In this document: positions 26,384 to 32,589 of the stretch, piece after piece
Position numbering within the stretch: position 1 is the first letter of the stretch
Layout of the letters: each line of letters begins with the position of its first letter
Assembly (NCBI RefSeq): GCF_963676475.1
Contig: NZ_OY781106.1
Location: 558,001-622,000 of the forward strand
Length of the DNA stretch: 64,000 nt
Direction: 5' to 3'
Source: an uncultured Celeribacter sp.
GTDB taxonomy: Bacteria; Pseudomonadota; Alphaproteobacteria; Rhodobacterales; Rhodobacteraceae
Translations under genes and position numbers: made by a program
Notes under the pieces: model-generated
What the model was told of the DNA's origin: nothing
The model's input: only the letters and a program-made list of their open reading frames with translations
Databases searched by the model: none

Positions 26384-27238
26384 TTATGACTCCCGTTTGA
26401 TCGCACTTTCGTGCCATTTGTGCAGCAATGCGTGAGAGAGCAAAGAGGCTGCGGTGAAGATCACGACACCTGTCGCCGCAATCAGAAGAAGGGCCGCGAA
26501 CATGCGCGGAATGTTGAGGCGATAGCCGGCCTCAAGAATGCGGAACGCAAGCCCCGATCCGATGCCACCGGTGCCCGCGACATATTCGGCCACCACGGCG
26601 CCGATCAGCGACAACCCACCCGCGATGCGAAGCCCGCCCAGGAAATAGGGCAGAGCGGTCGGCAGTTGCAAATAGCGCAGCCGCTGCCAGCGTGTGGCGC
26701 CATAGATTTTGTAGAGATCGCGGAGGTTATGGTCCGTCGAATTGAGGCCGAGCGTGGTGTTCGACAGGATCGGGAAAAACGCCACGATCCAGGCACACAA
26801 GAGCAGCCCCGCGATCCGGCTGTCGACATAGATGAAAATCAGAGGCGCGATTGAGACCACCGGCGTCACCTGCAAGATGACGGCGAAGGGGTAAAACGAC
26901 ATCTCGAAATAGCGCGACTGGGTGAAGAGGATCGCAAGGCCCACGCCGCCGATCACAGCGACCGCCAGCGCGGCCAGCGTGATCTTCAGCGTCACAATGA
27001 GCGCATCCGACAACATGCCCCAATCCTTGATCAGCGTCTCAAGCACCAACCCCGGCCCCGGCAGGATGTAATGCGGAATGTCGTTCCACACCACCATGCG
27101 GTCCCAGAGGAAAATCGCCAGCGCGATCACCACCACGGGCAGGACCCATTTGGCGATCTTTTCGCGCTTTTCTGCGCGGGCGTAACGAAGCTCTTCTTCG
27201 TCGACGATGGGCGTGTTGTTCATATCTGTCGTGCTCAT
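26384..27238 (-). CDS. ABC transporter permease, SsuC/TauC/ThiX type
   Basis: Inner-membrane permease of an NMT1/nitrate-sulfonate-type importer, 284 residues, with a polar N-terminal tail and about six helices. The EAA-type loop reads YKIYGATRWQRLRYLQLPTALPYFLGG. In the ancestral arrangement its ATG probably overlapped the ATPase gene's stop codon; repeat copy D now separates them by 223 bases. It is followed after eight bases by the amidohydrolase gene. Confidence 0.9.
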   Translation of the reverse strand: MSTTDMNNTPIVDEEELRYARAEKREKIAKWVLPVVVIALAIFLWDRMVVWNDIPHYILPGPGLVLETLIKDWGMLSDALIVTLKITLAALAVAVIGGVGLAILFTQSRYFEMSFYPFAVILQVTPVVSIAPLIFIYVDSRIAGLLLCAWIVAFFPILSNTTLGLNSTDHNLRDLYKIYGATRWQRLRYLQLPTALPYFLGGLRIAGGLSLIGAVVAEYVAGTGGIGSGLAFRILEAGYRLNIPRMFAALLLIAATGVVIFTAASLLSHALLHKWHESAIKRES

Positions 27239-27250
27239 GCCGAGGCCCTC
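27234..27250. repeat. 17-base direct repeat, left copy
   Basis: CTCATGCCGAGGCCCTC, identical to 27461-27477. It contains the permease start codon (CAT on this strand). The two copies flank 210 bases that include repeat D, like a target duplication. Confidence 0.85.
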
Positions 27251-27268
27251 TCATTCCGATCTGCGAAG

Positions 27269-27432
27269 CCGTGCGGTCGGCTGCCCGTGGGATGGCGAAC
27301 CGGCGTTTGCGCGGTGCAGTTTATCTCTGTCATATCCGTGTGACGCGGGAGCGATGAGCTTGTGTCGATCCCTCGCCAGCCCTTGGGGACGGGCAGGCGA
27401 GCGCACGGCGGCCTGCGGCCTTGTTCCGTGCG
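27269..27432 (-). repeat. Structured intergenic repeat, copy D (inverted)
   Basis: About 164 bases in the orientation opposite to copies A-C. Read on the minus strand it starts CGCACGGAACAAGGCCGCAG, has a CTCGCC...GGCGAG second stem, a degenerate ATAAACTGC box and a closing TTCGCCATCCCACGGGCAG. It sits inside the 210 bases bounded by 17-base direct repeats and splits an ATPase-permease gene pair. Confidence 0.75.
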
Positions 27433-27460
27433 CGGGTCTTCGTGGAGAGTGTTTGACAAT

Positions 27461-27477
27461 CTCATGCCGAGGCCCTC
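27461..27477. repeat. 17-base direct repeat, right copy
   Basis: CTCATGCCGAGGCCCTC, identical to 27234-27250. Here it encodes the last codons and stop of the ABC ATPase gene. Confidence 0.85.
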
Positions 27478-28268
27478 GCGCCATGTTCATTCATTGCGCC
27501 ATGCAGCGCGTCGGAGGCCTTGCGGCACAGTTCCGCGTAGTCTGCAGAGGTGCGGAATTCCTCGGTGCGCGGGTAGGGGGCGTCCACAGTGACTTCGGAC
27601 GACACCCGGCCCGGACGTGCCGCCATGACGACGATGCGGTCCGACAGGAAGACACTCTCAAACACCGAGTGGGTGACGAAAATCACCGTGCATTTTAGTT
27701 TGTCGCGCAGCTCCAACAGATCGTTGTTCAGCTTGTGCCGGGTGATCTCGTCCAGGGCCGCGAAAGGTTCGTCCATAAGGATCAGCCGCGGCTCGGTCAC
27801 CAGAGAACGCGCGATGGAAACGCGCATTTTCATGCCGCCCGACAGCTCGCGCGGGTAGCTCTTTTGGAACTTCTCCAAGCCCACCATCTTGAGCGCCCAC
27901 ATGATTTCGTCTTGCACATCGCGAATGGATTTGCCGCGCAGGCGGAACGGCAGCCAGACGTTCTGTTCGACCGTGGCCCAGGGCATCAGCGTCGGTTCCT
28001 GAAACACCACGCCCAGATCGCCGCTGTTTTGCCCGCCTTCCCAGTTGATCTGCCCGGAGGTCGGTCGCATCAGGCCGGAAATCAGCCGCAAAGCCGTGGA
28101 TTTGCCACAGCCCGACGGCCCCAGAAGCGAAATGAAATCGCCTTGGTTCACGGTCAGGTTCATATCCTTGAGCGCCACGACCGTGCCGCCGAAGACCTTG
28201 TCCACATTGGACATCTCCAACAGTTTGTCGCGCTGGCCCATGGGGGGGATAGAAGGAGGGAGGGTCAT
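27462..28268 (-). CDS. ABC transporter ATP-binding protein, SsuB/TauB type
   Basis: ATPase of the NMT1/nitrate-sulfonate-type importer, 268 residues. Walker A GPSGCGKST, Q-loop FQEPTLMPWATV, signature LSGGMKMRVSIARSL, Walker B LILMDEPFAALDEITR and the switch histidine in FVTHSVFESVFLSDR are intact. It lies between the binding-protein and permease genes of the catabolic operon. Its C-terminal codons are part of the 17-base duplication flanking repeat D. Confidence 0.93.
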   Translation of the reverse strand: MTLPPSIPPMGQRDKLLEMSNVDKVFGGTVVALKDMNLTVNQGDFISLLGPSGCGKSTALRLISGLMRPTSGQINWEGGQNSGDLGVVFQEPTLMPWATVEQNVWLPFRLRGKSIRDVQDEIMWALKMVGLEKFQKSYPRELSGGMKMRVSIARSLVTEPRLILMDEPFAALDEITRHKLNNDLLELRDKLKCTVIFVTHSVFESVFLSDRIVVMAARPGRVSSEVTVDAPYPRTEEFRTSADYAELCRKASDALHGAMNEHGARASA

Positions 28269-28346
28269 GTGCGTCTTTCGAAATCAAAGGAGGCAAGGGC
28301 GGTGAAAAGCGTCATCCGCCCTCGCTATGTCTTTGGGAAATGGACC

Positions 28347-29354
28347 TTATTTCAGGTCCATGCCGACTTTTGCGTTGGTGAACTCAAGCGTGTAGGCGGC
28401 GGAGTAATCCAGCCCTGCTTCGATCACAGCGGCGTCGACCATCTTGTCGTAGAAATCCGCGATCTTCTCGTCGGTCATCGCCCCGATGCCCAGCTCAAGC
28501 GCGTCGCCGCTGTCGACGATGCCTTCGGATTTCATCTTCTCAATCGCAAAGTCGATCTTATCCTGCGTCATGTCCGGGTTGTCGGCCATGATCATCTCAT
28601 TGGCGGCGGAGTTGTCGTTATAGAGGTAATTGTACCAGCCGATCGCCGAGCCATCGACGAAACATTTCACCGCTTCCGGGCTCTCGTCGATGGTCTTTTG
28701 CATCGTCTCGATCGTGGTCGCATAGGTCGAATAGCCGGCGTCCGCGATCAGGAAGACGTCGGGGGTAAAGCCGCCCTCTTTCTCGATCACGTAGGGCTCC
28801 GACGACAGGAACCCCTGCATGGATTTCGTCTCATCGGCCAAGAACGGCGCCGGGTTGAAGGTGTAAGGCTCGCGCTGCTCGACCGTGAACCCGTAAGCGG
28901 CGATCATCCACTGGTAGTAAGACGCAAAGCCGTTGTCACCGATCAAAAGCGTGGTTTTCTTCAGGTCTTCGAAGGTCTCGGCGACGTCCGGATGTGCGAT
29001 GATCACCTGCGGGTGTTTTTGGAAGGTGGCGGCCACGGCCACGACCGGAATGCCCTCTTTTGCGGCATTGAAGGCCTGCAAGAGATCGCCGCCCATATGG
29101 AACTGAATGCGATCCGCCATCATCAGCGCGCGGTTGTTCACCTGCGGGCCGCCGGGCTGAATGGTGACGTCGAGGCCGCAGTCCGCATAGGTGCCGTCGG
29201 CCACGGCTTGGTAATAGCCGCCGTGCTCGGCCTGCGCCAGCCAGTTGGTGCCAAAGGACACAGGGGTCAGGTCTTGCGCCATGGCTCCGGTGAGCGCTGT
29301 GGTGGACGTGGTCGCGGCAAGAGTCAGCCCCGCGAGGACGCGTTTCATGGTCAT
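28347..29354 (-). CDS. ABC transporter substrate-binding protein, NMT1/THI5-like
   Basis: Periplasmic binding protein of 335 residues. Sec signal peptide of about 26 residues ends in TGAMAQ. The mature part begins VSFGTNWLAQAEHGGYYQAV, the pattern of NMT1/THI5-like proteins that bind pyrimidines, sulfonates, nitrate or similar small molecules. Start at 29354 chosen for GGAG seven bases upstream; an in-frame start at 29444 would put 30 extra residues before the signal peptide. First gene of the nine-gene operon, divergent from the Rid-family gene, with paired TTGTRCACAA palindromes in the gap. The ligand is unknown; the CodA-like enzyme behind it makes an N-heterocycle plausible. Confidence 0.87.
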   Translation of the reverse strand: MTMKRVLAGLTLAATTSTTALTGAMAQDLTPVSFGTNWLAQAEHGGYYQAVADGTYADCGLDVTIQPGGPQVNNRALMMADRIQFHMGGDLLQAFNAAKEGIPVVAVAATFQKHPQVIIAHPDVAETFEDLKKTTLLIGDNGFASYYQWMIAAYGFTVEQREPYTFNPAPFLADETKSMQGFLSSEPYVIEKEGGFTPDVFLIADAGYSTYATTIETMQKTIDESPEAVKCFVDGSAIGWYNYLYNDNSAANEMIMADNPDMTQDKIDFAIEKMKSEGIVDSGDALELGIGAMTDEKIADFYDKMVDAAVIEAGLDYSAAYTLEFTNAKVGMDLK

Positions 29355-29434
29355 GTAAATTCTCCGTGGGTGAAATTCCGACCCCCACGTTAGTAAGCCT
29401 CTTGTGCGCAGAGCAGCAGGCGCGGCGCGGGTTC

Positions 29435-29444
29435 TTGTGCACAA
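29435..29444. promoter_or_regulatory. Palindrome TTGTGCACAA, candidate operator 1
   Basis: Perfect ten-base palindrome in the gap between the divergent binding-protein and Rid genes. It matches the second site at 29526-29535 at nine of ten positions. GntR-family regulators often use TTGT...ACAA sites, but no such regulator is encoded beside it. Confidence 0.45.
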
Positions 29445-29524
29445 TCTGCAAATGCCGAAATAGAGGGCAGAATTCTGGCCGCTTGGTCAAATTACAGGCG
29501 ATGGGTGGGAAAATCGGATGCGCA

Positions 29525-29536
29525 ATTGTACACAAT
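29525..29536. promoter_or_regulatory. Palindrome ATTGTACACAAT, candidate operator 2
   Basis: Second copy of the TTGTRCACAA motif, extended by A/T, 91 bases centre to centre from the first. Two copies in one 262-base divergent promoter region suggest one regulator controlling both sides. Confidence 0.45.
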
Positions 29537-29616
29537 GGCGGCGTTCCGGGGCCCGAAATGGCACCTTGATCCGGCCTTTTGGCGAATCTGACAGAGACTC
29601 ATCCCCGGAGCATTCC

Positions 29617-30012
29617 ATGCATAAAGCCCTGACCCCATCTTCCATCGCCGCGCCCTTTGGCGCCTATTCGCATGGCATCGCCTCCGCGCCCGCGGGGCAG
29701 GTCATCGTGACGTCGGGTCAATTGGGTCTGGCGCCCGATGGCACCTGTCCCGAGGGCGTCAAAGCCCAGGCAGAACAGTGTTTCGCCAATATCGACGCGA
29801 TTTTGCAGGAGGCGGGCGTGACCCGTGACACGGTGGTGCGCGTGAGCGGCTTTGTCACCGCCCGCGAGGATTTTCCGACCTATATGGCGGTGCGCGATGC
29901 CTGGCTTGCCGATGTGGCGGTGAAACCCGCCTCGACGCTTTTGATCGTCACAGGCTTCACCCGCGAGGCGTTCAAGGTCGAGGTCGAGGTGACGGCGGTG
30001 GTGCCTGCTTAA
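29617..30012 (+). CDS. Rid-family (RidA/YjgF-like) protein lacking the canonical arginine
   Basis: Rid/YER057c/UK114 fold protein of 131 residues; RidA members hydrolyse reactive enamines and imines released by PLP enzymes. GAYSHGI and VTSGQLGLAPDG at the N-terminus, GVKAQAEQCFANIDAILQEAG in the middle and FKVEVEVTAVVP at the end fit the family. The usual PARS arginine is missing: the protein reads KPASTLL at 103-109, so it belongs to a Rid subgroup without deaminase arginine or has another role. Start at 29617 chosen for GGAG upstream and the MHKALTPSSIAAPFG start. Divergent from the catabolic operon and probably functionally tied to it. Confidence 0.86.
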   Translation: MHKALTPSSIAAPFGAYSHGIASAPAGQVIVTSGQLGLAPDGTCPEGVKAQAEQCFANIDAILQEAGVTRDTVVRVSGFVTAREDFPTYMAVRDAWLADVAVKPASTLLIVTGFTREAFKVEVEVTAVVPA

Positions 30013-30056
30013 TTTGCAGCCACGGCGCGTGCCTGTTTTTTCGGCTTTCGCGCGGT

Positions 30057-30992
30057 TCAGCCCTTAAAATCCGGGTTCGGCATCGGGTTCGACCAGGCCC
30101 GTTTGCCCGCCCGGTCCATCACGGTGACCCGAATCCAAGGACTCCTGTGAAATCGCATCAAAGGCACTTCGGCACGGGTCAGGCTTTCGCCATGCACCGC
30201 CAGTGCTGCAGAGCCGTGGCCCTGTACGATGACGGTCGCCACCGCGCTGCACGCGACTGTGACGGCTTTCTCCGTCACCTCGATCTGGCGCAGCTCCGGG
30301 CCTTGGCTGCTATAGAAATCGCCGCGTTTCAGAGCCGTCAAAAGGGCCTCAGGGTCGTTCTCCTCAGCTTTGACCATGACCCAGCCGCCGAAATGATCGG
30401 GTTCGGTGAAATGCGCGTCATCCGTGGCGATCACTGTCAGGTCGCGGCCTTCCGAGAGCAACAGATCGGCATAAAACGCCCCATCCGCCCGGTCGCAGCC
30501 CATGGCGCAGCCGTGGTTGTAAATCTCCACCGCATGCGCCGCCTCAATCGAACGTGCGTCGACCAGGCTCATCCCCGACCATTGCGGATGCGCGACGGCG
30601 ACGAAAGCCCCTGCGTCGCGTGCCCGCTGCGCCAGCTCCGGTCCGCTTTCCTGACCGTCCACAGGGACAAAGGCCGGGGAATGTGAGCGGGCGAAGTCCA
30701 AGGGCAACCCGACCGCAAGAATGTGCCACAGCTCGCCATTCTCCATCGCGCCGGAATGCAGCTCGGCGCCGAAGATCGTCGTGAAACCCTCGTCGCGGAA
30801 CGCGGTCGTGTCCACCAGCGGATAGTCATAGATGCCGACAAAATGATCGGTCAGGGCAATGAAATCATAGCCCTCCGCCTTATAGCGACGGCAGACCTCG
30901 GCAGGGTCCAGCGCGCCGTCTGAGCGGTTCGAATGGGTGTGCAGATTGCCGCGATAGAAACGGCCGGGGGCGGTGAAGGCGGATGGGATCAT
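30057..30992 (-). CDS. PHP-domain metallohydrolase (CehA/McbA-like)
   Basis: PHP-domain phosphoesterase-type hydrolase of 311 residues. Metal ligands are visible in HTHSNRSDGALDP, ALTDHFVG, FVAVAHPQW and the late TDDAHF. The arrangement is close to CehA/McbA proteins, whose studied members hydrolyse carbamate esters or phosphoesters. No signal peptide. It stands alone between the Rid gene and the ParA pair, so context says nothing about substrate. Confidence 0.82.
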   Translation of the reverse strand: MIPSAFTAPGRFYRGNLHTHSNRSDGALDPAEVCRRYKAEGYDFIALTDHFVGIYDYPLVDTTAFRDEGFTTIFGAELHSGAMENGELWHILAVGLPLDFARSHSPAFVPVDGQESGPELAQRARDAGAFVAVAHPQWSGMSLVDARSIEAAHAVEIYNHGCAMGCDRADGAFYADLLLSEGRDLTVIATDDAHFTEPDHFGGWVMVKAEENDPEALLTALKRGDFYSSQGPELRQIEVTEKAVTVACSAVATVIVQGHGSAALAVHGESLTRAEVPLMRFHRSPWIRVTVMDRAGKRAWSNPMPNPDFKG

Positions 30993-31120
30993 GGCGGGCT
31001 CCTGAGGGTCAAGGCTTTCTAGGGCCCCGATATGACCTATGCGTGACAGAACACACGCGGCCTGTCAGCCGCGGGGGATGGAGCCAGATGTGGGAACCGA
31101 TGGGGTCAGAAACTCTGGGG

Positions 31121-31762
31121 TCAGAGCTTGACGCCCATGCGTTTGAGCACAGGTTTCCATTGCTCTTTCATCGGCGCGTATTTCGCCTGAGAACGGTCGA
31201 AAATCGACAGGCCCTCGCGCGCCAGATCGACATAGGCGGCGCGTTCGGAAATCATCGTGACGATTTCCTGCCCATTGGCTTCGAGAAACTCCTTCAAAAG
31301 CCGCCCGTCCTTGCGCCGCGGGTCGATGCGCGAGCCGATGGGCAGGATGTCGACCTTCTCCTTGCGGATGCGTTTGAGATCGCGCAGCGTTTTCAGAAAG
31401 CCTTTGACCGCCAGCTCATCGAACATCGAAGGCATCACCGGCGTGACCATGAAATCCGCCTCTTTCAGAAACGGCTTGGCCTCTTCGGCCTCAAGTCCTG
31501 CGCCGCTGTCGATCACCAGCCATTCGGTCTTTTTCGGCACCGAGGGCCGTGCGCCGCTTGATCCGGGCCCGGACCAGTCGAGCACCGGGATATGCGCGGC
31601 ATAGGCCGAGCGCCGTTTGCCCCACATCCGGGCGGATTGCTGCGGATCGGCATCGGCCAGCGCGACCTTGCGCCCGGCGGCTTTCAGCGCGGCCGCGAGC
31701 GTGATCGCCGTCATCGTCTTGCCGGAGCCACCTTTGCTGTTGGCGACGAGAAGCGTCTTCAC
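31121..31762 (-). CDS. ParA/MinD-family ATPase, orphan
   Basis: Small ParA-type ATPase of 213 residues with a deviant Walker A (NSKGGSGKTMTAI), Walker A' region (ALADADPQQSA) and Walker B WLVIDSGAG. The usual aspartate pair of Walker B reads VIDSGAG. It starts with GTG, three bases after the stop of a 54-residue ribbon-helix-helix gene (31766-31930), and AAGGA precedes it. Similar ParA-RHH pairs partition plasmids or position protein clusters. There are no plasmid replication genes nearby, so this may be a relict or a chromosomal positioning system. Confidence 0.82.
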   Translation of the reverse strand: MKTLLVANSKGGSGKTMTAITLAAALKAAGRKVALADADPQQSARMWGKRRSAYAAHIPVLDWSGPGSSGARPSVPKKTEWLVIDSGAGLEAEEAKPFLKEADFMVTPVMPSMFDELAVKGFLKTLRDLKRIRKEKVDILPIGSRIDPRRKDGRLLKEFLEANGQEIVTMISERAAYVDLAREGLSIFDRSQAKYAPMKEQWKPVLKRMGVKL

Positions 31763-31765
31763 GGG

Positions 31766-31930
31766 TCACGATCCTTTCTTGGAATTCTTCTTGAGGAATT
31801 TGCGGATATGGTCGCGCAATTCGCGCGAGGCGGAGGTGTCCATATCCTCGCAGAGCGCCACGAAATCATCCCGATCCGCCTTTGGCAGGCGAATAATCAG
31901 GGTGCTGTCTTTTTTGTTTTTGGGCGACAT
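31766..31930 (-). CDS. Small ribbon-helix-helix protein, ParA partner
   Basis: 54-residue basic protein read from ATG 31930. It starts MSPKNKKDSTLIIRLPK, the beta-strand of a ribbon-helix-helix fold, followed by two helices (ADRDDFVALCEDMD, SASRELRDHIRKFLKK). It resembles ParG/Arc-type DNA-binding partners. The stop lies three bases before the GTG of the ParA gene, so they form one operon in which this gene comes first. Overlapping palindromes lie 20-35 bases upstream. It probably represses its own operon and acts as the centromere-binding partner; both roles are inferred. Confidence 0.72.
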   Translation of the reverse strand: MSPKNKKDSTLIIRLPKADRDDFVALCEDMDTSASRELRDHIRKFLKKNSKKGS

Positions 31931-31949
31931 GGTGCCATCCTGTTTTGCC

Positions 31950-31965
31950 TATACGCTGTATATAC
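31950..31965. promoter_or_regulatory. Overlapping palindromes upstream of the RHH-ParA pair
   Basis: TATACGCTGTATA (31950-31962) and GTATATAC (31958-31965) overlap just upstream of the RHH start codon. RHH partners of ParA commonly autorepress through such sites, so this is a candidate operator. Confidence 0.4.
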
Positions 31966-32094
31966 ATGCCAAAGCAGAGGTCAAGAGAGGCTCAGCGTTT
32001 TTTGCGCGTTTTTTTCCGGTCTTTTTCGACGCTTACAAGAGAGCGACCGATGCACGGTGGCAGCGGAAAACATCAATAAGACATTGGTCTCGGA

Positions 32095-32589
32095 TCAGAC
32101 CCCGCCCGAATGTACCACCTCGTAATAGATTTTCTCAAGCTCTTCCTTATGCTCGGCCTCCTCATTGGCGAGGAAGGTGAAAGCCTCTTTCAGCGGCCCC
32201 TCGGGCGCCGTTTCGGCCAGTTCCGTGTATTGCTCCATCGCCGCCGTTTCACGCAAAAGCGCATATTGCAGCACGGTCTGATCGTCCGGGTTCTCGCCCA
32301 GATCGGGCACCTGCACACAATCGGAAAACTTGCCATCCGCCACAGGGCGCTGGATTTTCGCGGCCATGACGTCGGAGACTTTCGGATCGTTCGCGAGTTT
32401 GGTGAAGAGATCGACGTGACCCTGTTCCTCCTCGTCCAATTCATCCACCAGCCAGCGGATATTCTTCGACACTTTTGGCGCCAGAGCTTTGTAAAAATCC
32501 CGCGCCACGACTTCGAAAGAGGTCGCGGTGTCCATGATCTCCTTGACCGTGGTCAGGCCGGAGAGTTTTTCTTTATTCGCTTCACTCAT
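32095..32589 (-). CDS. Ferritin-like di-iron protein (rubrerythrin-type, no rubredoxin domain)
   Basis: Ferritin-like four-helix protein of 164 residues. Di-iron ligands are suggested by FEVVARDFYKAL, DEEEQGHVDLF, ETAAMEQYTEL and NEEAEHKEELEKIYYE, giving the E...ExxH pattern twice. There is no C-terminal rubredoxin CxxC domain. The ATG overlaps the stop of the large Fe-S flavoprotein gene, so it is the last gene of the Mbx-like operon. Rubrerythrin-like proteins remove peroxide or oxygen, fitting protection of an oxygen-sensitive Fe-S complex. It could also be an assembly or storage protein. Confidence 0.82.
   Translation of the reverse strand: MSEANKEKLSGLTTVKEIMDTATSFEVVARDFYKALAPKVSKNIRWLVDELDEEEQGHVDLFTKLANDPKVSDVMAAKIQRPVADGKFSDCVQVPDLGENPDDQTVLQYALLRETAAMEQYTELAETAPEGPLKEAFTFLANEEAEHKEELEKIYYEVVHSGGV

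Noticed and set aside
31931..32094. FNR or other global-regulator box for the ferritin-like gene
   Set aside because: This gap is downstream of the ferritin-like gene on the minus strand, and no TTGAT-n4-ATCAA motif is present.
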